NCBI GenBank assembly: GCA_965224415.1
Contig: CBDCZB010000003.1
Span: forward strand, 186,001 to 250,000
Direction: 5' to 3'
Source: DAOUJI01 sp965224415
GTDB taxonomy: Bacteria; Chloroflexota; Dehalococcoidia; Lucifugimonadales; JAGWBF01
DNA length: 64,000 nt
In this document: in pieces, positions 16,613-25,507 of the stretch
Layout of the letters: each line of letters begins with the position of its first letter
How positions within the stretch are numbered: the first letter of the stretch is position 1
Program-made: the position numbers and the translations under genes
The notes under the pieces: model-generated
Told to the model about the DNA's origin: nothing
Database searches by the model: none
What the model saw: only the letters and a program-made list of their open reading frames with translations

Positions 16613-17095
16613 GTGAACACCCTCGCGGACAAGCACGTGGACATATACACGGACGGCGCCTGTCTCGGCAACCCTGGTCCCGGAGGCTATGGCGCGGTCC
16701 TGCTCGATGGAGGACACCGCAAGGAGCTTTCAGGAGGCTTCCGCGTGACCACCAACAACCGCATGGAAATCATGGCCGTGATAAAAGGCCTCGAGGCACT
16801 CGAGGAGCGGTGCTCTGTCAGTCTCTACAGCGATTCCCAATACGTGGTCAACGCCATAAGCAAAGGCTGGGCCAAACGCTGGAAGGCCAACGGATGGAAG
16901 CGCAACTCCAAGGGCGAGAAGGCCCTCAACCCCGACCTGTGGGACAAGATGCTGGACCTGTGCGGCAAGCACGAAGTCACGTTCAAGTGGGTCCGGGGAC
17001 ACTCAGGCAACAAAGAGAACGAGCGGTGCGACAGTCTGGCTGTCGGCGGCGCCAAGATGAAGGGGCTGCCGGCCGACTCTGGATACACCGGCTGA
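16613..17095 (+). CDS. rnhA: Ribonuclease HI
   Basis: A 160-residue enzyme that cleaves RNA in RNA-DNA hybrids. The catalytic acids are the Asp in IYTDGACLGNPGPGG, the Glu in NNRMEIMAV, the Asp in LYSDSQYVV and a C-terminal Asp near ENERCDSLA. WVRGHSG carries the flexible His. The GTG start lies five bases after the moaA stop. It is a house gene within the molybdenum-cofactor run. Confidence 0.95.
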   Translation: MNTLADKHVDIYTDGACLGNPGPGGYGAVLLDGGHRKELSGGFRVTTNNRMEIMAVIKGLEALEERCSVSLYSDSQYVVNAISKGWAKRWKANGWKRNSKGEKALNPDLWDKMLDLCGKHEVTFKWVRGHSGNKENERCDSLAVGGAKMKGLPADSGYTG

Positions 17096-17099
17096 GGGC

Positions 17100-17621
17100 A
17101 TGAGCATGGATGTGGACGATAGAGCGGAAATTACAACGGGTGATGGGTCGAGGTTGACTCATCTGGACTCCCAGGGAGCCGCCTCTATGGTCGACGTGGG
17201 GGACAAGCCTGTCACCGACCGGGAGGCGGTGGCCGGGGGATTCGTCTCGATGAAACCGGACACGTTGCGCCTGATCAGAGAAGGGTTGATGAAGAAGGGG
17301 GACGTGCTCACCGTGGCCCGCATTGCCGGAATCATGGGCGGCAAGCAGACATCCAGCCTGATTCCCCTGTGCCATCCCATCCCCCTCGACAACATCAGCG
17401 TGGACTTGGAGTTGGACGAGGAACGGGGAGGGGTCAACATAACTGCCGCCGCCAGGACCTCCCACAAGACGGGGGTGGAGATGGAAGCTCTTACGGCCGT
17501 GTCCGTAGCTGCGCTGACCATATACGACATGTGCAAGTCTGTGGACAGGGCGATGCGTATCCAGGATGTCCGGCTCCTTCGTAAGCGCGGGGGAAAAAGC
17601 GGCGACATAGACTTGGAGTAG
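17100..17621 (+). CDS. moaC: Cyclic pyranopterin monophosphate synthase
   Basis: A 173-residue enzyme turning the MoaA product into cPMP. Conserved blocks seen are THLDSQGAASMVDVGDKP, AGIMGGKQTSSLIPLCHP, the GVEMEALTAVSVAALTIYDM helix and a closing KSGDI. It lies four bases after rnhA and in the same run as moaA. A second ATG two codons in is possible as the start. Confidence 0.96.
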   Translation: MSMDVDDRAEITTGDGSRLTHLDSQGAASMVDVGDKPVTDREAVAGGFVSMKPDTLRLIREGLMKKGDVLTVARIAGIMGGKQTSSLIPLCHPIPLDNISVDLELDEERGGVNITAAARTSHKTGVEMEALTAVSVAALTIYDMCKSVDRAMRIQDVRLLRKRGGKSGDIDLE

Positions 17622-17625
17622 CTCT

Positions 17626-18354
17626 GTGGAGGTCGTCCAGGGGATTCATAGAGTGGACGGCACGCGGGGCGGCAACGTCTATCTCCTGGTCGACTCGGAC
17701 TCCCTGACTCTGGTGGACGCGGCCCTGCCATTCAATGCAGGCAAGATTCGCCGGTATCTCGAGTCCCTAGGCCGGGCAGTCTCCGACGTACGGCAGGTTG
17801 TCCTCACCCACTCTCACCCCGACCACACGGGAAGCATTCGCTCCTTGTTCGGCGATTCGGGAGTTGAGGTCCTTGTCCATGACGACGACACCCGCGGAGG
17901 CGGCTCAAGCAGGGCGCTTCATTATCCCGGTCAACTCATTTCCTTGCCGGGTAAGCTGCCCCTGCTGAGTAGAATCCACGCCCAAGGTCTGCTGGAAGAC
18001 GGGGCCGAACTTTCGGTCCTGGGAGGAGTCAAAGTCTTGCACACGCCGGGGCATACGCCGGGCAGCGTTTGTCTGCTGGACGAAAAGCTGGGGGTCCTCA
18101 TTGCCGGGGACATGCTCATCGGCGACGGCAAGGGCTTCCATCGTCCGGTGCAGTTTCCCGGCACCGATTTTCGCGCCTACCGCAAGTCAATCGAGCGGAT
18201 CGCAGCTCTGGACTTCGACACGGCGTGCGTCGGCCACGGCAATCCCGTGGTGGGCGGCGCCAAAGCGGCGCTGGAACGGATGCTGGAAGGCTACACCTGG
18301 GCCCTGTTCCCCTGGCGGTTCATCCCCCGCCCCGCCCCCAAGGCACGGGCCTAG
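17626..18354 (+). CDS. MBL-fold metallo-hydrolase
   Basis: A 242-residue metallo-beta-lactamase-fold protein. The zinc site THSHPDHTGS (H-x-H-x-D-H) lies near residue 61. HTPGHTPGSVCL, IAGDMLIG and CVGHGNPV supply the later His and Asp ligands. The layout fits the glyoxalase-II-like or general hydrolase branch. The substrate is unknown. GTG start, four bases after moaC, so it is probably the last gene of the rdgB-moaA-rnhA-moaC transcript. It converges on the restriction gene. Confidence 0.85.
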   Translation: MEVVQGIHRVDGTRGGNVYLLVDSDSLTLVDAALPFNAGKIRRYLESLGRAVSDVRQVVLTHSHPDHTGSIRSLFGDSGVEVLVHDDDTRGGGSSRALHYPGQLISLPGKLPLLSRIHAQGLLEDGAELSVLGGVKVLHTPGHTPGSVCLLDEKLGVLIAGDMLIGDGKGFHRPVQFPGTDFRAYRKSIERIAALDFDTACVGHGNPVVGGAKAALERMLEGYTWALFPWRFIPRPAPKARA

Positions 18355-18421
18355 GTTATCGTGTGGGGCTGTCATTGACGGTCGGTCCCCAAATAGTCGA
18401 TTGGGTGGGGACCCCTTGTCC

Positions 18422-19018
18422 CTAATCGTTCCTTTGGGCTGTCTCGTTATCTTCCCAAAAATCGTTGACCCGAGCCGCCGAACCGGGTGTCGTCTTGACA
18501 GCCCGCAAATTCGACGCCCAAGATCGACCCGGGTGCATTGTGTCCCACCAACTTCGTTCGCTGTTCCGCCTACCGCTGCCTGGATCGTGGTCGCCGAACC
18601 CATCCAGACAGAGATTCCACACCGGGCGGAAATAGTCTATCAAGAACCGTTCCGCAAGGGTGATCCAGACCGGCTGTACCGCGAGGTGGCGACACCAGAA
18701 CTCGGCTATATCAAGGTTTTCAGTTTGAGCGATGGACTTAGCATGTTCTGTAATACGACGTTATAGACTGGGGGCGTTAACGTTGACCGCGTCCCCCTTT
18801 CGAGACCCGGGAGGAATGGCTTTCCCGACGTAGATGGGGACTTCCCTGTTGGTGATAGGTGCGTAGACGGGCAAAGTTCCCGCATAGTACAGCGAATATA
18901 TTCCGGGACCTTCTATGCCTGACGCTTGGTCCAACCCGACCTTTTTCTGTTTCATGAAGTACAGCACCAGGCCAGCCATGAGGTTGTCATACGTCAGGGG
19001 GTCGTAGAGAGTCGTCAT
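18422..19018 (-). pseudogene. Eco29kI-family GIY-YIG restriction endonuclease, one in-frame stop
   Basis: A 199-codon frame reads through as an Eco29kI-type nuclease except for one TAA at 18763-18761, codon 86. The first part has GPGIYSLYYAG and PIYVGKAIPPGSRKG, the GIY-YIG core. Past the stop the same frame continues with RRITEHAKSIAQ, LAERFLIDYFRPVWN and DGFGDHDPGSGR, as in the family. The catalytic Tyr, Arg, His, Glu and Asn are all present. Family members have Tyr at the stop position, so a TAT/TAC to TAA change is likely. The start overlaps the methyltransferase stop by four bases. Probably dead, unless the stop is a sequencing error or is read through. Confidence 0.8.
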
Positions 19019-20295
19019 GATTTCAGTTCCACAACCGATTCGTAGAGGCGGCCACTGCCTGGTACACGTGAGTCAACGATGCTGTTGCCGACCCTTTTAT
19101 GCCGTAGTTTATGAATCTCTACGGTTTTCAGCCCGCATCGGTCGGCAATCGTTGCCAGGAACCGCTCGGTAGGAATGGGCACCCCCTGGAGAATGCTGTT
19201 CCCTATCACTACCAGAGCCGTACCGCCAGAACGTAGACACCATCTCGCGCCATCTAGGAACCGTGCACAATCATTGAAGTACAGCGCAGCGTAATTTGCC
19301 CGTCCCCGTCCTCCATATATGCCCTTGTCAGGATTTTTCTGGCGTATCTCGGCGATCGTGTCCTCAATCTCCTTATTGCTGGCCGACGGGTCTAGTTCCA
19401 CGATGTCGAGTTCTCTTGCGTTTTGCCAATAAGTGCCGAAGTTCATGGACTCCAGATGCTTCAAGTCTCGTGGGGTGTTACACAACCCAAGCCAGTATAG
19501 ATGGGGCCGGGTGTTGCGGTTGTAGTGGTAGTTGTTCAGGTACGGGGGTGAGGTAACTATCAAGTCAACGCTTCCCGACGACAGATTTCTATAGCCTTCA
19601 AAGAACGACTGAGCGATCAAGCGCCCGTCTTTCCGCTGGTTCCTCACACGCGTGTTCCGATACCAGTCGGCATCATCTGCCATCTGGGACAACTTCTCCG
19701 CCACAGTCTCGATGACAGGAAAGTCCGTCACGTCAGGGCGCCGCGCTGTCGATTTCCGCCCCAAGCTGGGCTCGTAGGAGTAGTTCGAGTATTGCACCAT
19801 AGTTGAAGCAAACGCTAGCTGGAAAACGTCCGACAGGCGGGGGTCTAGGTCCTGGTCGATGAAATCCAGAGTTAATAAGACTTTCCGAAGCACCTTGGGA
19901 CTATAAAACGGCGTTCGTGTCCGGAAACCGGCTGGCGGGGTAGTGTGAGGCTCGACTCCATTAGTGTTCACCTTGTGTCCGAAAGCCCAGAGCTCCCGGA
20001 TGGCTTCACGGAGCCCATTGGAGTTTATGCGATGCGCTTTTAGCTTGGTTCGGGCAGCGAACGTCGCGTATGGGTTAATCTCGAAGCCTACCGAATCATG
20101 CCCAGCGAGGTCAGCTTCAATCAGCGTTGTTCCGACGCCTGCAAACGGATCGAGAACTACGCTCGGAGAGGTGGCATGGCGGTCTAGAGCTTCCTCTACG
20201 AAGGTCTTCGAATACCCGGCGATCCACGGCACCCACCGATGGAGTGGAGCTTCACGGTTGGCGGTAAAGGCTAGGTCCTGGAAGTTGCCCGTCAC
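19015..20295 (-). CDS. DNA adenine-N6/cytosine-N4 methyltransferase of an R-M pair
   Basis: A 426-residue amino-methyltransferase (from GTG 20295). SAM motif I is VLDPFAGVGTTLIEADLAG near residue 50. The catalytic motif IV is VTSPPYLNNYHYN near residue 250. The order is I before IV. TSPPY indicates modification of an exocyclic amino group, whereas the classic Eco29kI partner makes 5-methylcytosine, so this pair is a different pairing. It is upstream of the nuclease and overlaps it (ATGA). A TTG nine bases upstream is an alternative start. A run of eight G precedes the start and puts a nearby ATG out of frame. Orphan methylation would continue even if the nuclease is dead. Confidence 0.85.
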   Translation of the reverse strand: MTGNFQDLAFTANREAPLHRWVPWIAGYSKTFVEEALDRHATSPSVVLDPFAGVGTTLIEADLAGHDSVGFEINPYATFAARTKLKAHRINSNGLREAIRELWAFGHKVNTNGVEPHTTPPAGFRTRTPFYSPKVLRKVLLTLDFIDQDLDPRLSDVFQLAFASTMVQYSNYSYEPSLGRKSTARRPDVTDFPVIETVAEKLSQMADDADWYRNTRVRNQRKDGRLIAQSFFEGYRNLSSGSVDLIVTSPPYLNNYHYNRNTRPHLYWLGLCNTPRDLKHLESMNFGTYWQNARELDIVELDPSASNKEIEDTIAEIRQKNPDKGIYGGRGRANYAALYFNDCARFLDGARWCLRSGGTALVVIGNSILQGVPIPTERFLATIADRCGLKTVEIHKLRHKRVGNSIVDSRVPGSGRLYESVVELKS

Positions 20296-20304
20296 CCCCC
20301 CCAA

Positions 20305-20576
20305 GTCATAAACAGATATTTGTGGTTTACGTTAGGGTCTATCAGACGCTCTGCGCAGCCACAAAGCTTTTTTCAAGCAAAGGTCCCAAAATCCCTTGGG
20401 ACCTTGCGGTTACTCTAGTATATTGTTCCCAATAAAATACCCTCTGGTGTCATTCATGTGAAGTGGGACATGGTGAATAGACGCCGGATTTGGTGATGAC
20501 CATTCTGACGCCGAAGTAGGGATTCTTCAACGGTTCACGGCATCCTCTGCCGTTGTTGCAGGGAACGACCCAAGCC
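20305..20576. other. Gene-free stretch between leuD and the methyltransferase
   Basis: About 270 bp without a credible gene. It includes an AT-rich part (20410-20460). On the minus strand that part holds a TATACT -10-like hexamer without a clear -35, which could serve the methyltransferase. No terminator is evident after leuD. Confidence 0.4.
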
Positions 20577-21188
20577 CTAGGTTATGGCGTGGCGCGCCTC
20601 GAAGGCGGAGATTTTGTCCGCATGCTGGAGGGTGAGGGCGATGTCGTCCAGGCCGTTCATCAGGCAGTGGCGGCGGAACTCGTGTGTGCCGGGGTCGTTG
20701 TGGACGACGAAGCTGAAGCTCAGCCCTTCGTCGTCGGCGATGGTGCAGGTCTCCAGGTCGACTGTCAGCTTGTAGCCGGGCCGATTCAGAGCCTTCTGCA
20801 TGAGTTGCTGCACCTGGTCCTCAGGCAGGTGGGCTGGCACGATGCCGTTGTCGAAGCAGTTTTTGTGAAAGATGTCGGCGAAGCTGGGAGCAATCACCAC
20901 GCGGAAACCGTAGTCCAGCAGGGCCCACGGAGCATGTTCTCGGGAGGAGCCGCAGCCGAAGTTGCGTCCCCCCACCAGGATGGTGGAGTCGGTGTAGCCT
21001 TCCTGATTTAGGATGAAGTCCATCTTGGGGCTGCCGTCCTCGTTAAACCGCCAGGAAGCGAACAACGCGTCGTCATATCCTGTGCGCTCGATGCGCTTTA
21101 GAAAGACGGCAGGGATTATCTGGTCGGTGTCGACGTTCACCCGGTCCAGGGGCAACGCAGTTCCGGTGGCCTTGGTTATTGCTTCCAT
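20577..21188 (-). CDS. leuD: 3-isopropylmalate dehydratase small subunit
   Basis: A 203-residue swivelling-domain subunit that pairs with LeuC in leucine synthesis. DRVNVDTDQIIPAVFLKRI opens the protein. GGRNFGCGSSREHAPWALLD is the substrate-binding block and GFRVVIAPSFADIFHKNCF follows. GGAGA lies seven bases before the ATG. It is the last gene of the ilvBNC-leuACD operon, 88 bp after leuC. Confidence 0.95.
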   Translation of the reverse strand: MEAITKATGTALPLDRVNVDTDQIIPAVFLKRIERTGYDDALFASWRFNEDGSPKMDFILNQEGYTDSTILVGGRNFGCGSSREHAPWALLDYGFRVVIAPSFADIFHKNCFDNGIVPAHLPEDQVQQLMQKALNRPGYKLTVDLETCTIADDEGLSFSFVVHNDPGTHEFRRHCLMNGLDDIALTLQHADKISAFEARHAIT

Positions 21189-21276
21189 CTATGGCTCTCC
21201 TTAGATAGTGTCGTCCCCCATCCTAGCCTTCCCCCTGAAGGGGAAGAGACTACTGTGGGGAGGACGGCTTATAGGA

Positions 21277-22677
21277 CTAATTCCACTCCCTGATGTCTAC
21301 GAAGTGGCCGGCTATGGCGGCGGCGGCGGCCATCTGTGGGCTGACCAGGTGAGTGCGGCCGCCCTTGCCCTGGCGTCCCTCGAAGTTGCGGTTGGAGGTG
21401 GAGGCGCATCGCTCTCCCGGCTGGAGGATGTCGGGGTTCATGCCCAGGCACATGGAGCAGCCAGCTTCACGCCAGTCGAAACCCGCGTCCTTGAATATTC
21501 CGTCAATGCCTTCCTTTTCGGCCTGGAGCTTTATCAAAGTGGAGCCGGGCACCACCATGGCGTAGACGTTGGGGTTGACCCTCTTCCCCTTGACGACCTC
21601 CGCGGCGTTTCGCAGGTCTTCCAGCCGGGCGTTGGTGCAGGACCCCAGGAAGACCCGGTCCAGCTTGATTTCCTGCATGGGGGTGTTGGGTTCGAGACCC
21701 ATGTATTCCAGTGCTCTGACGCCGGCCTCCCTTTGGTCCGAGTCGTCGAAGGAAGCGGGGTCTGGTACGCGTCCGGTCACGGAAACGACCATGCCGGGGT
21801 TGGTGCCCCAGGTTACCAATGGCTCCAACGATGCGGCGTCAATTTGCACCACCGTGTCGAATGCGGCGTCCGCGTCGGAGGGCAGTTCCCTCCAGCGTTC
21901 AACAGCCGCGTCGAAGTCTGCGCCTTGGGGGGCGTGAGGCCTGCCCCGGACGTAGTCAAAGGTGGTGTCGTCGGGCGCCACCATGCCTGCTCGGGCGCCT
22001 CCCTCGATGGTCATGTTACAGACCGTCATTCGGCCTTCCATGGACAGGGACCTGAGCGCCTCGCCGGTGTATTCGATGACGTGGCCGATGCCTCCGTTGA
22101 CCCCGATGCGCCCGATGATTCCCAGGGCTAGGTCCTTGGCGGTGACCCCAAAGGGGAGCGGCCCGTCAACGCGAATCTCCATGGTCTTTTGCTTGGCTTG
22201 TACGAGACATTGTGTGGCAAGCGCCTGCTCGACCTGGGTGGTCCCGATGCCCAAGGCCAATGCCCCGAAAGCTCCGTGGGTGGAGGTGTGGCTGTCACCG
22301 CAGACGATGGTCTTGCCCGGTTGTGTGTATCCCTGTTCTGGGCCGATGATGTGGACAATGCCCTGGTTGGCGCTGTCCATGTCGTACAGGGTTATCCCGA
22401 ACTCTTTTGCGTTCCGGGTCATGGCCTCCAGTTGCTTGCGGGACATTTCGTCGGCGATGGGCTGGGACCGTTCCGAAGTGGGCACGTTGTGGTCCATGGT
22501 GGCGATGGTAAGTTCCGGACGCCGGATTTTTCGTCCCGTCATGCGCAGGCCGTCGAAAGCCTGCGGCGACGTGACCTCGTGCACCAGGTGGAGGTCGATG
22601 TACAGCAGGGTTGACTGACCCGGCTCCTCGTGGACGATGTGGCTGTCCCAGATTTTGTCAAACATGGTCTTGGGCAT
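21277..22677 (-). CDS. leuC: 3-isopropylmalate dehydratase large subunit
   Basis: A 466-residue aconitase-family subunit carrying the 4Fe-4S cluster. The cluster ligands are the Cys in FLGSCTNARLEDL and the pair in GCSMCLGMN (C-x2-C). VCGDSHTSTHGAFGALA and TIATMDHNVPT are signature blocks. AGGAGG lies seven bases before the ATG. With LeuD it isomerises 2-isopropylmalate. leuB, needed for the next step, is not in the window. Confidence 0.96.
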   Translation of the reverse strand: MPKTMFDKIWDSHIVHEEPGQSTLLYIDLHLVHEVTSPQAFDGLRMTGRKIRRPELTIATMDHNVPTSERSQPIADEMSRKQLEAMTRNAKEFGITLYDMDSANQGIVHIIGPEQGYTQPGKTIVCGDSHTSTHGAFGALALGIGTTQVEQALATQCLVQAKQKTMEIRVDGPLPFGVTAKDLALGIIGRIGVNGGIGHVIEYTGEALRSLSMEGRMTVCNMTIEGGARAGMVAPDDTTFDYVRGRPHAPQGADFDAAVERWRELPSDADAAFDTVVQIDAASLEPLVTWGTNPGMVVSVTGRVPDPASFDDSDQREAGVRALEYMGLEPNTPMQEIKLDRVFLGSCTNARLEDLRNAAEVVKGKRVNPNVYAMVVPGSTLIKLQAEKEGIDGIFKDAGFDWREAGCSMCLGMNPDILQPGERCASTSNRNFEGRQGKGGRTHLVSPQMAAAAAIAGHFVDIREWN

Positions 22678-22744
22678 GGGCGTGCCTCCTAGTTAGATCA
22701 AATAGTCTAGGAATGTACCGGGGATCCCCTCACGCGATTCGCCG

Positions 22745-24313
22745 CTACGGGGTGGTCAGAGGCGCCACCTGATAGGTCGCCCCGCTCTGAGCAAGGGCGC
22801 GATTGACTGCGCTCAGGTAGGCATTGGCGCTGGCGACGATAATGTCCGTCGAAGCTGCCCGCCCCGTGTAGACTTCCCCGTCCTGATCCACCCGTATGAC
22901 AACCTCGCCGATGGAGTCCAGGCCCTCGGTCACCGAGTGGACATTGAAGTCCACTAGCTGGGCGCCCACGCCGGCGGCTCTCTGGATGGCCTTGCACACC
23001 GCGTCCACAGGCCCGTTGCCCGTGGATGCATCGCTGTAGACCACGCCCTGCGGGCCGATAATGCGCACCGTAGCGGTGGCAATGTCGTGGTCGCCGCCGG
23101 AGAACTGCACGTGGTCCAGCTTGAACGTGGCCTGCTCGTAAGCTATCCGGTTTTCCTCGGCCATGAGGGTTTCCAGGTCCCGGTCGGTGACCTCCGACTT
23201 CTTGTCGGCCAGGTCTTTAAAAGAGTCGAAAACTTTGTTCAGGTCTGACCTCTCCAGGTTGTAGCCCAGGTCTTCCAGGCGGGACCGGAGTCCTGCCCGG
23301 CCGCTTAGTTTGCCCAGCACCAGGGAGTTGCCGGGCCAACCGACGGAGACGGGGTCCATGAGCTCGTATGTGCTGCGTTCCTTGAGGACACCGTCCTGGT
23401 GTATTCCCGAAGCGTGGCGGAAGGCGTTTTCTCCCACCACAGATTTGTTGGGCTGTATGGGCATGCCCGTAATGCGGCTCACCATGCGGCTTGTGGGGTA
23501 GAGCTGGTGAGTGTGGGCGTTGGTGGCCACGTTCATGTAATCTTTCCGGGTGTGGATGGCCATGATGATTTCTTCAACCGACGCGTTGCCCGCCCGTTCT
23601 CCTATTCCGTTGATGCAGCCTTCCACCTGGCGGGCGCCCGCCTGCACTGCGGCAAGGCTGTTGGCCACGGCAAGGCCCAGGTCGTTGTGGCAATGTACGC
23701 TGAGGGTCGCTCGGTGGATGTTGGGCACGGCTTCTTGTATGTCCAGTATAAGCTGGGCGAATTGGGCGGGAATGGCGTAGCCCACGGTGTCTGCGATGTT
23801 CACCGTGGTCGCCCCCGCGTCGATGACCGCCCGGAGCAGCTGGAACAGGTATTCCGGGTTGGTGCGGGTGGCGTCCATGGGTGAGAACTCCACGTCGGAG
23901 CAGTACTTTTTGGCTCTGGCCACCATAGAGATGGCCTGCTCCATCACTTCTTCCCGGTTCTTCCTCAGCTGGTGCATGATGTGGATGTCCGAGCTGGACA
24001 GGAATACGTGGATGCGGGGGTTTTCCGCGTCCTGTATGGCTTCCCACGCGGCGTCCACGTCCTCGGGCACCGCCCGCGCCAGCGACGCGATGATGGTCCC
24101 CTTCACGTCGTTGGCAATGGTCTTGACCGCCTGGAAGTCGCCGGGGCTTGACGCGGCGAAACCCGCCTCGATTACGTCAACGTTGAGCCGTCCCAACTGG
24201 CGGGCGATGATCAGCTTCTCGTCGCCGGTGAGTCCGATGCCGGCTGACTGCTCTCCGTCCCGGAGAGTTGTGTCGAACACCATTACTTTTTCCTGGTCGA
24301 GTTCACGGTCCAT
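22745..24313 (-). CDS. leuA: 2-isopropylmalate synthase
   Basis: A 522-residue enzyme for the first committed step of leucine synthesis. The TIM barrel begins VFDTTLRDGEQSAGIGL with the metal Asp. SVHCHNDLGLAVANSLAA has the His ligands. NGIGERAGNASVEEII and a C-terminal LeuA dimer/regulatory domain (AVCKAIQRAAGVGAQLVDF) follow, so leucine feedback is plausible. The ATG at 24313 is preferred because GGGAAGG then sits at normal spacing; an ATG six bases earlier would touch it. A 183-bp spacer with a small open frame separates it from ilvC. Confidence 0.94.
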   Translation of the reverse strand: MDRELDQEKVMVFDTTLRDGEQSAGIGLTGDEKLIIARQLGRLNVDVIEAGFAASSPGDFQAVKTIANDVKGTIIASLARAVPEDVDAAWEAIQDAENPRIHVFLSSSDIHIMHQLRKNREEVMEQAISMVARAKKYCSDVEFSPMDATRTNPEYLFQLLRAVIDAGATTVNIADTVGYAIPAQFAQLILDIQEAVPNIHRATLSVHCHNDLGLAVANSLAAVQAGARQVEGCINGIGERAGNASVEEIIMAIHTRKDYMNVATNAHTHQLYPTSRMVSRITGMPIQPNKSVVGENAFRHASGIHQDGVLKERSTYELMDPVSVGWPGNSLVLGKLSGRAGLRSRLEDLGYNLERSDLNKVFDSFKDLADKKSEVTDRDLETLMAEENRIAYEQATFKLDHVQFSGGDHDIATATVRIIGPQGVVYSDASTGNGPVDAVCKAIQRAAGVGAQLVDFNVHSVTEGLDSIGEVVIRVDQDGEVYTGRAASTDIIVASANAYLSAVNRALAQSGATYQVAPLTTP

Positions 24314-24315
24314 TG

Positions 24316-24492
24316 TCATCCTTCCCTTCCGGTCCTCGGTGTGATGTTGAGACACAGGCGCCTCAGTAGTTGGGAGACGGCGCCGGACCGCAGGGCGCCG
24401 TAGTCCGCCCCCTCCAGCCCTGCCAGGACCAGAGAGCGGCGGCGAACTACGCTCACCATTGCCTCCATCGATGTATCGTGTGTGGAACTCAT
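24316..24492 (-). CDS. Possible 58-residue protein between ilvC and leuA
   Basis: A small frame fills the whole ilvC-leuA gap. The ATG at 24492 is five bases past the ilvC stop with TAAGG upstream, and its TGA ends two bases before the leuA ATG. The product (VVRRRSLVLAGLEGADYGAL in the middle) is basic and resembles nothing I know. Exact filling of the gap and third-position G+C bias argue for coding. The short length argues for chance. It could act as a coupling leader for leuA. Confidence 0.3.
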   Translation of the reverse strand: MSSTHDTSMEAMVSVVRRRSLVLAGLEGADYGALRSGAVSQLLRRLCLNITPRTGREG

Positions 24493-24496
24493 GGCC

Positions 24497-25507
24497 TTAG
24501 TCGACTTCAACCGGGTTCATCCAGGGCATCATGCGCCTGAGCTCCCGGCCTACGGTCTCGATTTGATGTTCGTTGGCGTCGGTCCTGAGTTGAAGGAACC
24601 GCTGCCGTCCTTCGTCGTTCTCGGCCATCCACTCCTTGGCAAAGCTGCCGTCCTGGATGTCCTTGAGAATCTGCTTCATGTTCTCCCGCACGTGGTCGTC
24701 AATGACTCTTGGTCCCCGGGAGTAGTCGCCGTACTCGGCGGTGTCGCTGACGGAGTAGCGCATGTACTTGAAGCCGCCCTGGAATATAAGGTCCACGATT
24801 AACTTCATCTCGTGCAGGCATTCGAAGTAGGCCAATTCCGGCGGGTACCCTGCCTCCACCAGCGTCTCAAAGGCGGCCTTGATCAGGGACGTGACGCCGC
24901 CGCAAAGCACGTTCTGCTCACCGAACAGGTCGGTCTCGGTCTCATCCTTGAAGGTAGTCTCCAAGACTCCGGCGTTTGTGGATCCTATGCCCTTGGCGTA
25001 GGCCAGAGTGGTCTTGAGGGCGTCGCCGGTGGCGTCCTGGTGGATAGCCAGCAGCGCGGGCACACCGATGCCTTCCGTGAACATCTCCCGCATCCGGTGG
25101 CCGGGGGCTTTGGGCGCCACCATGGAGACGTTCAGGTCGGGGCCAGGCACGATCTGTTGGTAGTGGATGTTGAAGCCGTGGCCGAACATCAACGTGGAAC
25201 CCGCCTTCAGGTGCGGTTCAATCGACTGCTTGTACACCGTGCCCTGGACATGGTCCGGAATGAGCACCATGACTATGTCCGAGCCTGCGGTGACCACTTC
25301 CACGTCTCCCACTTCCAGACCGGCGCCGCTGGCTTTTTGCCGGCTCTGGCTTGTGGGGGCGAGCCCTACGATGACTTTCTGGCCGTTGTCGTGCAGGTTG
25401 AGGGCGTGGGCGTGACCCTGGCTCCCGTATCCGATTATTCCGATGGTCTTGCTTTCCAGGACGCTCATGTCTGCGTCGTTGTCGTAGTAGACGGTTGGGC
25501 TTGTCAT
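24497..25507 (-). CDS. ilvC: Ketol-acid reductoisomerase
   Basis: A 336-residue class I enzyme in valine, isoleucine and leucine synthesis. The N-terminal Rossmann motif IGIIGYGSQGHAHALNLHDNG binds NADPH. MVAPKAPGHRMREMF and the C-terminal domain with DLFGEQNVLCGGV and YFECLHEMKLIVDLI carry the Mg ligands. Length is that of the short bacterial class. Its ATG overlaps the ilvN stop (ATGA). Confidence 0.97.
   Translation of the reverse strand: MTSPTVYYDNDADMSVLESKTIGIIGYGSQGHAHALNLHDNGQKVIVGLAPTSQSRQKASGAGLEVGDVEVVTAGSDIVMVLIPDHVQGTVYKQSIEPHLKAGSTLMFGHGFNIHYQQIVPGPDLNVSMVAPKAPGHRMREMFTEGIGVPALLAIHQDATGDALKTTLAYAKGIGSTNAGVLETTFKDETETDLFGEQNVLCGGVTSLIKAAFETLVEAGYPPELAYFECLHEMKLIVDLIFQGGFKYMRYSVSDTAEYGDYSRGPRVIDDHVRENMKQILKDIQDGSFAKEWMAENDEGRQRFLQLRTDANEHQIETVGRELRRMMPWMNPVEVD

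Noticed and set aside
18187..18766. Plus-strand frames over the Eco29kI-like region
   Set aside because: The minus-strand reading gives a recognisable nuclease over the whole length, so the plus frames are shadows.
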